From an uncultured Aquimarina sp. (lineage in GTDB: Bacteria; Bacteroidota; Bacteroidia; Flavobacteriales; Flavobacteriaceae), in contig NZ_CANMED010000001.1 in NCBI RefSeq assembly GCF_947496855.1, positions 682,001-746,000 of the forward strand: a stretch of DNA of 64,000 nt, read 5' to 3'. This document shows, in pieces, positions 27,555-36,984 of the stretch. A model generated the notes under the pieces. It was not told the DNA's origin. It saw only the letters and a list, made by a program, of their open reading frames with translations, and did not search any database. The position numbers were made by a program, and so were the translations under genes. Position 1 is the stretch's first letter. Each line of letters opens with the position of its first letter.

Positions 27555-28310
27555 ATGAACGAATCACTACTTCTCATTCTCCTAGCCTTAGTAGGTTTTA
27601 TCGCAGGAGTTATTAATACTATTGCCGGAGGCGGATCCTTATTGACATTACCAATGCTAATTTTTATGGGGCTACCTCCGTCAGTTGCTAACGGAACAAA
27701 TAGAATTGGGATTTTTATACAGAGTATTACTTCTGTAGCTGGTTTTAAAAGTAAAGGAATACAACCAACTTTTTTTAGTGTTTATCTAGGATTATCTGCA
27801 CTGGCTGGTTCTTTAATTGGAGCAAGAATAGCGATAGATATAAAAGGTGAAACTTTTAATAAAATATTAGCTATAGTAATGCTCATTGTAGTATTCTTTA
27901 TGGTTTTTAAACCAAAAATGGATGTTGAGAACTTTGCAGAACGTATTCATGGTAAATCCCGTCTAATAAGTATTCTAGTATTCTTTGTTATTGGTATTTA
28001 TGGTGGCTTTATACAGGCCGGCGTAGGAATATTTATTCTCTTAGCACTTACTTCAATTAATAGAATAGGGTTAGTGAAATCTAACGCGGTAAAAGCAGTG
28101 GTAGTTTTTATATATACCATAGGCGCATTAGCCATTTTTGCTTTCGATAATCAAATAAATTATCTATATGGATTTGTTTTAGCTTTTGGCAATGCTTCAG
28201 GTGGTTGGATAGCAAGTAGATGGTCTGTTAAAAAAGGAGATGGTATTGTAAAAGTATTCTTACTCATTATGGTAATTGCTATGGCTATTAAGCTATGGAT
28301 AGATAGTTAA
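27555..28310 (+). CDS. TauE/SafE family membrane transporter
   Basis: 251 aa, about eight membrane helices. The N-terminal signature FIAGVINTIAGGGSLLTLP and the second-half counterpart GIYGGFIQAGVGIFILLAL are the twin repeats of TauE/SafE (formerly DUF81) proteins, which export sulfite, sulfoacetate or related organosulfur anions. It is divergent from the SulP permease, and the pairing hints at sulfur oxyanion handling (import and export). Substrate is inferred only. Confidence 0.9.
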   Translation: MNESLLLILLALVGFIAGVINTIAGGGSLLTLPMLIFMGLPPSVANGTNRIGIFIQSITSVAGFKSKGIQPTFFSVYLGLSALAGSLIGARIAIDIKGETFNKILAIVMLIVVFFMVFKPKMDVENFAERIHGKSRLISILVFFVIGIYGGFIQAGVGIFILLALTSINRIGLVKSNAVKAVVVFIYTIGALAIFAFDNQINYLYGFVLAFGNASGGWIASRWSVKKGDGIVKVFLLIMVIAMAIKLWIDS

Positions 28311-28379
28311 TCTTACATTAAAATGTTTTTGGTTTTACAGTCATTTTATACCTTGTTAACATAACTAAAACAAAATATA

Positions 28380-29186
28380 ATGAAATCACATACCCTATTC
28401 CTTTTAGTAATTTTGCTTTTTATAGCAAGTTGTAAGGATACTAAAAAAGAAGAAACAACCATCAATACAAGCTCCCAAGGAACTGTTTCTCCTGATCAAT
28501 CTAAAGAAAAACCGGTTTCTGATTTAAAAATTATTCCTATCACACACGCTACAGCAGTAGTAGAGTATAAAGAAAATATCATTTATATAGATCCAACAGG
28601 AGGGGCTAAAGCATTTGAAAATCAAAAACAACCAAACTTAGTTCTTATTACCGATATCCACGGAGATCATATGAATATTGAAACTCTAAATAGTCTCGAC
28701 CTTGAGAAATCAAAATTGATAGTACCACAAGCAGTTGCAGAAAAACTTCCCGCTAGTTATACAAAACAACTAGTTATTATAAATAACGGAGAAGTAAAAG
28801 ACGTAAACGGAATATCAATTGAAGCTATACCTATGTATAACCTTAGGGAAGAAGCACTGAAGTTCCACGATAAAGGGCGCGGTAATGGCTATATAATCAC
28901 CTTAGGTGATGAACGCTTATATTTCTCTGGAGACACAGAAGATATTCCAGAAATGAGAGCTCTTAAAAATATTGACAAAGCGTTTGTTTGTATGAACTTA
29001 CCATATACTATGACTGTTGAAAGTGCAGCGGATGCTGTGTTGGAGTTTAAGCCCAAGCAAGTTTACCCCTATCACTATAGAGGTAGTAATGGGTTAAGTA
29101 ATATTATTAAATTTAGAGAAACTGTAAATAAAGGAAATACTGAAATAGAAGTTGTACAGCTAAATTGGTATCCTACAATAAAATAA
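28380..29186 (+). CDS. MBL-fold metal-dependent hydrolase lipoprotein
   Basis: 268 aa. Lipobox IASC (Cys18) and a Lys/Thr/Glu-rich linker (to about residue 48) precede a beta-lactamase_2/UlaG-like domain: THATAVVEY, YIDPTGG, and DIHGDHMNIE as the HxHxDH equivalent (DIHGDH, with Asp in the first His position), then LYFSGDTEDIPEM and YPYHYRGSN. Flavobacteria carry such lipoproteins of unknown substrate. A bidirectional terminator follows the stop. Confidence 0.85.
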   Translation: MKSHTLFLLVILLFIASCKDTKKEETTINTSSQGTVSPDQSKEKPVSDLKIIPITHATAVVEYKENIIYIDPTGGAKAFENQKQPNLVLITDIHGDHMNIETLNSLDLEKSKLIVPQAVAEKLPASYTKQLVIINNGEVKDVNGISIEAIPMYNLREEALKFHDKGRGNGYIITLGDERLYFSGDTEDIPEMRALKNIDKAFVCMNLPYTMTVESAADAVLEFKPKQVYPYHYRGSNGLSNIIKFRETVNKGNTEIEVVQLNWYPTIK

Positions 29187-29190
29187 GAAC

Positions 29191-29230
29191 AAAAAAAAGC
29201 ATTTACAGATGATACTGCAAATGCTTTTTT
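29191..29230. terminator. Bidirectional rho-independent terminator
   Basis: A stem AAAGCATTTACAG/CTGCAAATGCTTT with a 6-nt loop is flanked by an A-run on the left and a T-run on the right, so it can end transcripts from both convergent genes (the MBL lipoprotein and the cold-shock protein). Confidence 0.8.
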
Positions 29231-29250
29231 AATGGTATAATAAAACGTTA

Positions 29251-29700
29251 TTAAATCTTTTTCACTCGTACGGCATTTAATCCTTTCATCCCCATTTCTA
29301 ACTCAAACTGAACTTTATCACCTTCTCTAACTTCCTGCATTAAACCATTAACGTGAACGAAGTATTTTTCTTGAGATTCTTGCTCAGTAATAAATCCATA
29401 TCCTTTAGAATCATTGAAAAAAGCAACTTTACCTTTTTTAATAGGATCCTCTTCTACGTGTTCTCTTTTAGGTATACCTATCTCTATGTTCTCGGCCTTA
29501 ACCTTTTTCTTTTTTGATGGATCTGGTGGTGTATCAGTAAGGTGGCCATTTTCATCAACATAAGCAATCATATTATCGAAACCGCTTCCTTTTTTAGAAT
29601 TTGCTCTTCGTTCTTCTTTCTTTTTCTGCTTATCCTCGCGCTTTTTAATCTTCTTTTTTTCTTTTTCAATCTTGCTAAATGTCTGTTGTGATTTTGCCAT
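29251..29700 (-). CDS. Cold-shock domain protein with charged N-terminal extension
   Basis: 149 aa. The C-terminal 65 residues form a CspA-type OB fold with RNP1-like KGYGFITEQ and RNP2-like KYFVHVNGL motifs. The N-terminal 80 residues are Lys/Glu-rich and probably disordered or helical (KKIKKREDKQKKKEERR), as in flavobacterial cold-shock proteins of this length. It should bind single-stranded RNA or DNA. No membrane segment. Confidence 0.93.
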   Translation of the reverse strand: MAKSQQTFSKIEKEKKKIKKREDKQKKKEERRANSKKGSGFDNMIAYVDENGHLTDTPPDPSKKKKVKAENIEIGIPKREHVEEDPIKKGKVAFFNDSKGYGFITEQESQEKYFVHVNGLMQEVREGDKVQFELEMGMKGLNAVRVKKI

Positions 29701-29969
29701 TCGGTAAACTTCTATTTTTTTTGTTAAACATAATTGTCATCGAAATACTAAACGAATGATTGGAAAATGACAATTCTAACAGATTGATTTTACCTAATAA
29801 TTGACCCAGTGGTTACAACGACTATAGGCACGTATACGCTAAAAAAAGCAAATAACACGTACCCGATATGTTTGCAAAGATAGATCATACATTTTAATTT
29901 ATGTAATGATATAGATATTTTAATCTATACCAACATAGAAGTTGTCTATAATTAACACAAGTTTATTGG

Positions 29970-30761
29970 TTATCTTTCTCTAAAACTTGCTATTTCTGAA
30001 GGAGATAACATTCTCCTAGAAAATGCTGGACATCTTCTTAAAGCTTCACGGGTTTGAGAACTTCTCTCTAATATTAGTGGTCTACTACCAAACAGTCTCA
30101 CTGCGGGAGCTGCACTGCCATAACAAATAAAATACATATAAGCATTGCATAAAGCTTCTAGACTCCCTGGGTTTCTGGAAACTCTCGTATTAGAAAGGGT
30201 TTCTCTATTCGTTTCAGAAAAATATCGATAACTAATCTTACCTCCGTGAGTCATTACATGACCTATTTCGTGAATTAATGTTGGAGAAATCCCTAAATTT
30301 TGATATCTCCATAATGCTCCGTACGTAATTATAATACCTTGGCTTTCATCAAAAAACGGAGTACTTCTATCGTCATATCCTGGATTTAAACCACCGGTAT
30401 ATCGCTCCGATCTTCCTCTTCCGGCAGAATTTGCAAAAATAATTCCTTCTGGCTTACATTCCTTAAGCCATCTTAGATGTCCGGAAGGAAACAAATCTAG
30501 TGTTCTTTCTACAAACAATATTTCAGATTGTTTTACAGCATATATATTAATTGAAACATTCTCATTTGATCTATAATAGTGTATATCAATTAAATCCTCA
30601 TGCTCCACTACTTGATAAAATCCTCTTATAGGATCTCGTTCCCAAGAATCTAATAAATTAGGAGCAAAATAATTCGGCTCTCTGTTTCTTCTTCTTCCTG
30701 AGCCATATCCACCGATAATAATATCTTGATTGTATGGTTGTCCAATCATATGAATTGACAT
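29970..30761 (-). CDS. Zincin-like protein with HEIGH motif, function unknown
   Basis: 263 aa without a recognised family. LIHEIGHVMTHGG gives the zinc motif HEIGH at residues 164-168; Glu202 (GSLEALCNAY) could be the third ligand, 34 residues on. That spacing fits a gluzincin-like metallopeptidase. There is no signal peptide; the N-terminus is Gly/Arg-rich (GGYGSGRRRNREPN). Isolated position. It may be an effector-like or housekeeping peptidase-fold protein; no evidence decides. Confidence 0.65.
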   Translation of the reverse strand: MSIHMIGQPYNQDIIIGGYGSGRRRNREPNYFAPNLLDSWERDPIRGFYQVVEHEDLIDIHYYRSNENVSINIYAVKQSEILFVERTLDLFPSGHLRWLKECKPEGIIFANSAGRGRSERYTGGLNPGYDDRSTPFFDESQGIIITYGALWRYQNLGISPTLIHEIGHVMTHGGKISYRYFSETNRETLSNTRVSRNPGSLEALCNAYMYFICYGSAAPAVRLFGSRPLILERSSQTREALRRCPAFSRRMLSPSEIASFRER

Positions 30762-30904
30762 AGTTAAATTTATTTAGTTAAATTAAAATATTGTAACCCT
30801 TTTTAAAGCACAAAAACACAAGTTGGATTATCAATTAGTTAAAAATAAAGTATAAAGGTTAACCTAAAGAAGGTAAAAGTTTTCTTATACTGTTTGACAA
30901 TTAT

Positions 30905-30912
30905 TACATTTG
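30905..30912 (+). promoter_or_regulatory. Candidate -7 promoter element of the pseudouridine synthase gene
   Basis: TACATTTG is an exact match to TAnnTTTG and lies 44 bp before the ATG at 30957. A TTG occurs at 30894-30896, too close for the usual -33 spacing, so the -33 element is unclear. Confidence 0.4.
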
Positions 30913-30956
30913 GCCACATCTAGTCAACGATACTTTCAATAAATGTTTGTTTAAAA

Positions 30957-31550
30957 ATGCAAGAAGACGAGAAGAAAAATCATAGGCATTTTATGATCTA
31001 TAAACCTTATGGATATTTAAGTCAATTTGTGAATAATGGACAAAAACAAAATTCAAAAAAATTACTAGGTGAACTATTTGATTTCCCCGATGGAACTATG
31101 GCTATAGGTCGATTAGATGAAAAATCTGAAGGTTTATTATTACTAACTACTGACGGAAAAATAAGTAATCATATATGTAGTAGCGGTATTGAAAAGGAAT
31201 ACTACGCTCAAGTAGATGGAGCTATTACTAATGAAGCCATATCCAAACTAACGAACGGAGTTGAAATTGGTTTTGATGGAAAAAAATACACAACAAATCC
31301 TTGTAGTGCTTTTAAAGTAAATAAAACACCTAATTTTCAGGAAAGGGCGAAAAAAATAAGAGACGAAAGACATGGTCCTACAAGTTGGGTTTCAATAACC
31401 CTAAAAGAAGGTAAATTCAGACAAGTTCGTAAAATGACTTCTGCAGTAGGTTTTCCTACGCTGCGATTGGTAAGAGTTAGAGTAGGAAATATCCAACTAA
31501 ATGATATGCTAATTGGTGAAGTAAAAGAGTTACAAACAGTATTGTTATAA
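30957..31550 (+). CDS. RsuA/RluE-type rRNA pseudouridine synthase
   Basis: 197 aa, catalytic domain only with no S4 domain, as in RluE. MIYKPYGYLSQF is motif I, and GRLDEKSEGLLLLT puts the catalytic aspartate at residue 54. EGKFRQVRKMTSAVGFPTLRLVRVRVG is the C-terminal signature. It should convert a specific uridine to pseudouridine in 23S rRNA (U2457 in the E. coli RluE case); the exact site is inferred. Confidence 0.92.
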   Translation: MQEDEKKNHRHFMIYKPYGYLSQFVNNGQKQNSKKLLGELFDFPDGTMAIGRLDEKSEGLLLLTTDGKISNHICSSGIEKEYYAQVDGAITNEAISKLTNGVEIGFDGKKYTTNPCSAFKVNKTPNFQERAKKIRDERHGPTSWVSITLKEGKFRQVRKMTSAVGFPTLRLVRVRVGNIQLNDMLIGEVKELQTVLL

Positions 31551-31720
31551 AACAATTATGGGAATACTTTAATGAATTTCGGAGTAAAAAAAGAGTTCAA
31601 AACGCACATCACTTAAATAAGGAAGTAGTCTACAATTTTCTTTAAAAACACCACAAAATGATTTAAGAAAATGAGGTAAGCAACACCTTTGACTTATAAC
31701 ATATTAATCATTCTTAAATT

Positions 31721-32308
31721 ATGAAAATTACATTGAAATTATCAATTATGTACACAGCAATACTTGCTGTATTGACACTAACGTCTTATGAAAAAACGAA
31801 TTCAATTCTAATAGTACCGTATCTGAAGACGTAAGCACAACTTCAAATATTAATGCAAAAGCAAGTACTATATCCGCTGTAAGTCGTTATTATTCTGACG
31901 GATAAAATACTGCACACACATACAGAGTTTTGAATCTGTCAGTAAGCAAAGGAACATATAAGGTAGACTGTTTAAACTAGGAACTTATGACTTCATTTCT
32001 GCACCTCCATCGGGCACTAAATGAATTTTTTCCTCCTTGCACCAGGAAATAAAGATTTCGTTATGACCACTAGTGGTGCAGAAAAATCTAATTTATTAAG
32101 AAGAGGATTTAGAGACGATAGTGTTAAAGCTTTATATGAAAATATTAAAAAAGCTTCTTATATCCATAACAATGCTGGAAACGGAAGAGTAAAACTTTAT
32201 AGGTTTTATGGATCTTCTTATACAGATCATTTATACACTACTAATTACAATGAAGGTATAAATGCTGGGTATGCTTATGAAGGTGCAGTAGGATATATAT
32301 ATCGCTAA
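31721..32308 (+). pseudogene. Decayed secreted lipoprotein with DUF5648-like C-terminus
   Basis: The ATG at 31721 starts a signal-peptide-like frame, MKITLKLSIMYTAILAVLTLTSYEK, in which the expected lipobox Cys reads Tyr. A frameshift near 31800 leads to a Ser/Thr/Asn-rich linker (NSTVSEDVSTTSNINAK), then stops at 31903-31905 and about 31977, with more frame changes. The last frame (to 32308) ends VKLYRFYGSSYTDHLYTTNYNE...GYAYEGAVGYIYR, the YRFYN/DHLYTT/GY-YEG pattern of DUF5648 modules in secreted proteins. At least two frameshifts and several stops indicate a dead gene. Only the last 95 codons are uninterrupted. Confidence 0.75.
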
Positions 32309-32379
32309 TTATTATCTTTTATTATAATTATTCTAAAACTGTATTTAATTATCTGAATCGTTTAAAAACATAATAGGTA

Positions 32380-33285
32380 TTATTGTTTTTCCGAAATATC
32401 AAATCTATAGATAAAATCTAATCCAAAGAATAAACTACTGTCAAACTCATTATTTAATCTAATTCTATCATCACCATCGAGGGCAAATGTAAGAACTTGA
32501 ACACCTACTCTATCATTAGCAGCATACACTCCATAATCAGTAGTATCAAAACCAAGTTTAGCTCTTATTAATAAAGAATCATTAAGTAATCCATAGGATG
32601 CATAAAATGCTGCACGAATAGATTCCTCTTGAACATAAAAATCAACATCTTCATTAACCAAATTATATGATTTTACCGAAGTTCTTAAATCCATCCCTAA
32701 ACTAAAATGGTTTGAAACTAAATAATTTGCTTCCATACGTATTGGAAAAACAGCATCAAAATGAAATTTCTTATTCGGTGACCTATAAAAAGCGCCCAAA
32801 AGTGGAGTTATAATTGTACCAAAGTTTTCGGAAGAAGAATATAATCCAAATTTAGCTCTCACCATTTTATTATACTGAAAATCTAAAAGAGCAATTGCAC
32901 CAAATTGAAAATCCCTTGACCCTACATCCTCAAAATTAGAAGCTAGTTTAGGTAAAACCACATAAGTTCCAGACCATTTTTCCGAATGTTTTACTTTAAC
33001 TCCAACATTTATACGTGCCATGGTTAAATTCTCATCAGGAGCTAATTGAGAAAAATTTAAATTTGTATTTTCTGCAGTTATACCCGTAAGCAAAACTAAC
33101 TTGTCATTCAATACTTTGGGATATATTAATTCAAAATTAATATTCGTAATATCAGTATCAAAAGTCCGTTCTACATCCTCTAGATTTACTCTAGATATAT
33201 TTAATCTCACGATATCGGTATAATCTTGAGCGTTTACCAAAAAAGAAAATAAAACTACAAGAACAGAAAGTACTGTTTTTTTCAT
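32380..33285 (-). CDS. DUF6268-like outer-membrane beta-barrel protein
   Basis: 301 aa with a signal peptide (MKKTVLSVLVVLFSFLVNAQ) and regularly alternating amphipathic strands ending in an aromatic residue (DFIYRFDI before a short tail), as in outer-membrane barrels. Sequence features (TDITNINFELIYPKVLNDK) match the DUF6268 group as I recall it. Role unknown; probably an outer-membrane porin-like or structural protein. Confidence 0.75.
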   Translation of the reverse strand: MKKTVLSVLVVLFSFLVNAQDYTDIVRLNISRVNLEDVERTFDTDITNINFELIYPKVLNDKLVLLTGITAENTNLNFSQLAPDENLTMARINVGVKVKHSEKWSGTYVVLPKLASNFEDVGSRDFQFGAIALLDFQYNKMVRAKFGLYSSSENFGTIITPLLGAFYRSPNKKFHFDAVFPIRMEANYLVSNHFSLGMDLRTSVKSYNLVNEDVDFYVQEESIRAAFYASYGLLNDSLLIRAKLGFDTTDYGVYAANDRVGVQVLTFALDGDDRIRLNNEFDSSLFFGLDFIYRFDISEKQ

Positions 33286-33427
33286 AAAAGCATTATTAAG
33301 TGCATGGGAAATTACTCAAAAAAAACTTCTTAAATCATCTAATTAGAATATTTACCTTAATTTTTTAGAAGATTTTATGACACCTATATTGTTAAATCAT
33401 AACACGTAAACTATAATTCCAACCTCC

Positions 33428-34066
33428 TTAAAAATCCTCATTTAATAGCCGTTGAAACTCTTCTAGATACAATCCTACGTGGTAACCGTCCATCAACCCA
33501 TGATGTACATGAATAGATATAGGTAGATTAATTTTATCACCATCTTTTGTGTATTTTCCGAAAGAAATTTTTGGCACACTATCTCGATATTGAAAATGTC
33601 TTGCATGCGAGATACTAGTGAAATTATACCAAGGAATAGAAGAAATATGTAAGCTATCCATTCGTTTTGCACCATTATTATAGCGCAATCCTGTAGAATT
33701 CCTAACGGCTTCTATTTCTTTTTGAGCATTTACCTGAAAAACTTTGAAATCTTCATCAAACACTATAAATGAAAAACCAAAAGTATGATCCTCTCTTCCT
33801 ATTGTAGCAGAAGCGTGCACACGGTCGTATATATAGACTTTATCTTCTTCGATCCTGTACCGAAAAGGCGTTACCTGATTGGCTGCTTTTACTGCTTTGT
33901 GTAAATAATACAAAAAATATGGATACCCGTTGTCTTTAATTTTTTGATATCCAATACTAAAATCCACTGTTGATACGATACCAAAAAATGGTTCATCAAA
34001 ACTACTAAAGAACTCATAATGTTCTCTTCTATTCCAAGTAGTCAGATCCAAAGCCATTTTATTCAT
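33428..34066 (-). CDS. CatA-like chloramphenicol O-acetyltransferase family protein
   Basis: 212 aa, the usual trimeric type A CAT length. VHHGLMDGYHVG gives catalytic His189 and structural Asp193 in the HHxxxDGxH motif. Other family positions are visible (REHYEFF at the start and the PFRYRI segment). It would transfer acetyl from acetyl-CoA to a hydroxyl acceptor; chloramphenicol activity cannot be assumed because many flavobacterial relatives are of unknown substrate. Its ATG overlaps the stop of the upstream HAD gene by one base (TAATG), indicating coupling. Confidence 0.85.
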   Translation of the reverse strand: MNKMALDLTTWNRREHYEFFSSFDEPFFGIVSTVDFSIGYQKIKDNGYPYFLYYLHKAVKAANQVTPFRYRIEEDKVYIYDRVHASATIGREDHTFGFSFIVFDEDFKVFQVNAQKEIEAVRNSTGLRYNNGAKRMDSLHISSIPWYNFTSISHARHFQYRDSVPKISFGKYTKDGDKINLPISIHVHHGLMDGYHVGLYLEEFQRLLNEDF

Positions 34067-34758
34067 TATAGATATTGCAATAGCTCTTTTGAATTAGTTA
34101 AACTCCTAAAATTAGAATGATCAATAATCCCATTATATTCTTCATGCACCCAAGTAGTATGAAATGGGATATGACAAGCATGTCCGCCAATATTCAAAAC
34201 TGGTAAAACATCTGATTTTAAAGAATTACCAACCATTAAAAATTCGGTTTCGTGGATATCTAAATGATGTACTAATTTTTGATATTGCTTCTCAGTTTTA
34301 TCAGAAACAATTTCTATATGATGAAAATAGGTTGACAATCCTGATTTAATCAATTTGCGTTCCTGATCCAACAAATCACCTTTGGTTGCCATAACCAAAC
34401 GGTATTTTTCAGATAAATATTTAAGTGTTTCTTCGATACCATCCAATAATTCTACGGGCTCTTGAAGCATCTGCTTTCCTTTTTCGATAAGATTCTCTAC
34501 TAATTGAATGCTCAAATTTCCATTAGTAATCTTTATGGCGGCTTCTATTAACGAAAGTGTAAAAGGCTTAATACCATAACCATACAAATCAAGATTTTGC
34601 ATTTCTACTTCGAAAAGAAGTTTATTAGCCTGTTCTTTGGGAAGATAATCCGCCACAAGTTCACAAAATTCCTCTTCAGCTTTCCTAAAAAAAGTCTCAT
34701 TTACCCATAAGGTATCATCTGCATCAAAAGCTATAACCTTAATATTTCTTAATGACAT
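34066..34758 (-). CDS. HAD family phosphatase
   Basis: 230 aa. DADDTLW has the nucleophile Asp12 and acid/base Asp14; ATKGD is motif II and VGNSLKSDVLPVLNIGG motif IV. The helical cap lies at about 20-95. Likely a cytosolic phosphatase of small phosphometabolites such as pyrimidine nucleotides or phosphoglycolate; substrate not assignable. Coupled to the CAT-like gene. Confidence 0.9.
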   Translation of the reverse strand: MSLRNIKVIAFDADDTLWVNETFFRKAEEEFCELVADYLPKEQANKLLFEVEMQNLDLYGYGIKPFTLSLIEAAIKITNGNLSIQLVENLIEKGKQMLQEPVELLDGIEETLKYLSEKYRLVMATKGDLLDQERKLIKSGLSTYFHHIEIVSDKTEKQYQKLVHHLDIHETEFLMVGNSLKSDVLPVLNIGGHACHIPFHTTWVHEEYNGIIDHSNFRSLTNSKELLQYL

Positions 34759-34844
34759 TGTATAACAGTATTTTGAGTATGTTTAGAGATGAGAGCGCTG
34801 AGCTATGAGATAACTCACTTACTCAAGCACTCACATGCACTACT

Positions 34845-36536
34845 CTATCTTACTAACTTTTTATATTTGATTCGTTTTGGCATTAAATCTCCACCTAAAC
34901 GTTTCTTTTTATTCTCTTCATAATCCGAGAAACTACCTTCAAAGAAATATACTTGAGAGTCTCCTTCGAAAGCTAAAATATGTGTACATATACGATCTAG
35001 AAACCAACGGTCGTGAGAGATCACAACTGCACAACCTGCAAAGTTTTCTAATCCTTCCTCAAGAGCCCGTAAAGTATTAACATCAAGATCATTAGTTGGT
35101 TCATCTAAAAGTAATACATTACCTTCTTCTTTGAGAGTCATTGCTAGATGTAATCTATTACGTTCTCCACCAGAAAGCGTAGATACTTTCTTGTTTTGTT
35201 CACTTCCACCAAAATTAAAGCGACTTAGATATGCACGAGAATTTACTTCCTTACCTCCCATCATAACTAAATCCTGCTCATCGCTAAAGTTCTGCCAAAT
35301 AGATTTATCAGGATCAATATTAGAATGAGCCTGATCCACATAAGCGATCTTAGCAGTTTCACCTACAGAAAAATTTCCTTTATCAGGAGTTTCTTCTCCC
35401 ATAATCATTTTAAAAATAGTAGTTTTTCCTGCGCCATTCGGACCAATAATCCCTACAATACCGGCTTGAGGAAGTTTAAAATTAAGATCTTCATACAGCA
35501 ATTTATCTCCATATGCTTTGCTAATTCCTGATGCCTCTAGTACATTAGTTCCTAAACGTGGCCCGTTAGGTATATATATTTCTAATTTTTCGTCAAGTTG
35601 TTTTTGATCTTGACTCATTAATTTATCGTAATTTTTTAAACGTGCTTTTTGTTTGGTTTGTCTTCCTTTTGCACCTTGACGTACCCAATCAAGCTCTCGT
35701 TCTAATGTTTTCTGACGTTTTGAAGCAGATTTACTTTCTTGTGCCAAACGTTTTGATTTTTGATCTAACCAAGAAGAGTAATTTCCTTTCCAAGGGATTC
35801 CTTCTCCTCTATCTAATTCCAAAATCCAACCAGCGACATTATCTAAGAAATACCTATCATGCGTAACTGCAATAACAGTTCCTTTATATTGCGCCAAATG
35901 ATGCTCCAACCAATGTACTGATTCAGCATCCAAGTGGTTTGTTGGCTCATCTAATAAAAGAACATCTGGCTCCTGAAGTAAAAGACGACAAAGTGCTACT
36001 CTTCTTTTCTCTCCACCAGACAAAACTCCTATCTTTTTATCAGAGTCTGGAGTTCTTAACGCATCCATTGCTATTTCTAGTTTAGTATCAAGTTCCCAAG
36101 CATTACTAGCATCAATCTGATCCTGTAATTTGGCTTGCTTATCCATTAACTTTTCCATCTTATCAGCATCGCTGTAGACTTCTTCTAAACCAAACATATC
36201 ATTGATCTTATTGTACTCATCCAGTACAGCAACAGTTTCAGCCACTCCTTCTTTTACAACTTCCAAAACTGTTTTTTCGGGATCTAATTGTGGTTCTTGT
36301 TCTAAATATCCTACAGAATAATCAGAAGAGAATACGACATCTCCTTGATAATTCTTATCAATACCAGCTATTATCTTAAGCAATGTAGATTTCCCAGATC
36401 CATTAAGCCCTAGGATTCCAATTTTTGCACCGTAGAAAAAACTTAAATATATGTTTTTTAGTACTGGAGTATTTGCGCTTTTATACGTTTTCGTTACTCC
36501 AGACATAGAAAAGATGATTTTTTTATCGTCTGACAT
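34845..36536 (-). CDS. ettA: EttA, energy-dependent translational throttle ABC-F protein
   Basis: 563 aa, two tandem ABC domains and no membrane segments. Walker A motifs GLNGSGKST and GPNGAGKTT, signatures LSGGEKRR and LSGGERNR, Walker B LLLDEPTNHLDAES and LLLDEPTNDLD, with an arm insertion in the first half and the PtIM linker between (KSASKRQKTLERELDWVRQGAKGRQTKQKARL). It binds the ribosomal E site and gates the first peptide bonds according to the ATP/ADP ratio. Length and motifs are typical. Confidence 0.95.
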   Translation of the reverse strand: MSDDKKIIFSMSGVTKTYKSANTPVLKNIYLSFFYGAKIGILGLNGSGKSTLLKIIAGIDKNYQGDVVFSSDYSVGYLEQEPQLDPEKTVLEVVKEGVAETVAVLDEYNKINDMFGLEEVYSDADKMEKLMDKQAKLQDQIDASNAWELDTKLEIAMDALRTPDSDKKIGVLSGGEKRRVALCRLLLQEPDVLLLDEPTNHLDAESVHWLEHHLAQYKGTVIAVTHDRYFLDNVAGWILELDRGEGIPWKGNYSSWLDQKSKRLAQESKSASKRQKTLERELDWVRQGAKGRQTKQKARLKNYDKLMSQDQKQLDEKLEIYIPNGPRLGTNVLEASGISKAYGDKLLYEDLNFKLPQAGIVGIIGPNGAGKTTIFKMIMGEETPDKGNFSVGETAKIAYVDQAHSNIDPDKSIWQNFSDEQDLVMMGGKEVNSRAYLSRFNFGGSEQNKKVSTLSGGERNRLHLAMTLKEEGNVLLLDEPTNDLDVNTLRALEEGLENFAGCAVVISHDRWFLDRICTHILAFEGDSQVYFFEGSFSDYEENKKKRLGGDLMPKRIKYKKLVR

Positions 36537-36592
36537 AAGCCCTTAAATTATTTTAAATAATATCATTTATAATTTCAATAATATATGATTAG

Positions 36593-36775
36593 TTATACTC
36601 TACCTTTTAAGGCATTAAACACCCAAGCATTCGCTAGAAATCCAACACCAACTGCCGCAAATCCCCATCCGGAAACATCTCTATATCTAAACGCTCCTAA
36701 GGCTATTAACCCAAGTCCGGCTAGAATCATTATAAATGTAGCCCACGCTAATACCGTATTTTTATTCATTCCCAT
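36593..36775 (-). CDS. CAL67264-type small membrane protein
   Basis: 60 aa, two hydrophobic helices (about 9-27 and 37-55) joined by FRYRDVSGWG. The N-terminal MNKNTVLAWATFIMI and the AF-R--D-SGWGFAA region match the flavobacterial family named CAL67264, found almost throughout that family. Function unknown. The start could be the ATG at 36775 or at 36769, two codons on. Confidence 0.75.
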   Translation of the reverse strand: MGMNKNTVLAWATFIMILAGLGLIALGAFRYRDVSGWGFAAVGVGFLANAWVFNALKGRV

Positions 36776-36925
36776 AGCAAGTTATTTAGTTAAATGTTTT
36801 TAATATTAAATCAAAAACAGCGTACAAATATCGGTATTTTATCGTCAAAAAACAGCATTTTAGAGAGATCTTCGGCTACTTTATCACCTTACCTATTGTT
36901 AAACAAGTGGTTATACAATAGATTT

Positions 36926-36965
36926 TATAAAAAAAATAGGGACTTAGATATTAAGTCCCTATTTT
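36926..36965 (-). terminator. Rho-independent terminator of the endonuclease gene
   Basis: A 14-bp perfect stem, AAAATAGGGACTTA/TAAGTCCCTATTTT with a 5-nt loop, lies 20 bp past the stop of the minus-strand endonuclease gene. On the minus strand the stem runs into a U-run. Confidence 0.85.
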
Positions 36966-36984
36966 AATGTAGTTAAATCATATT

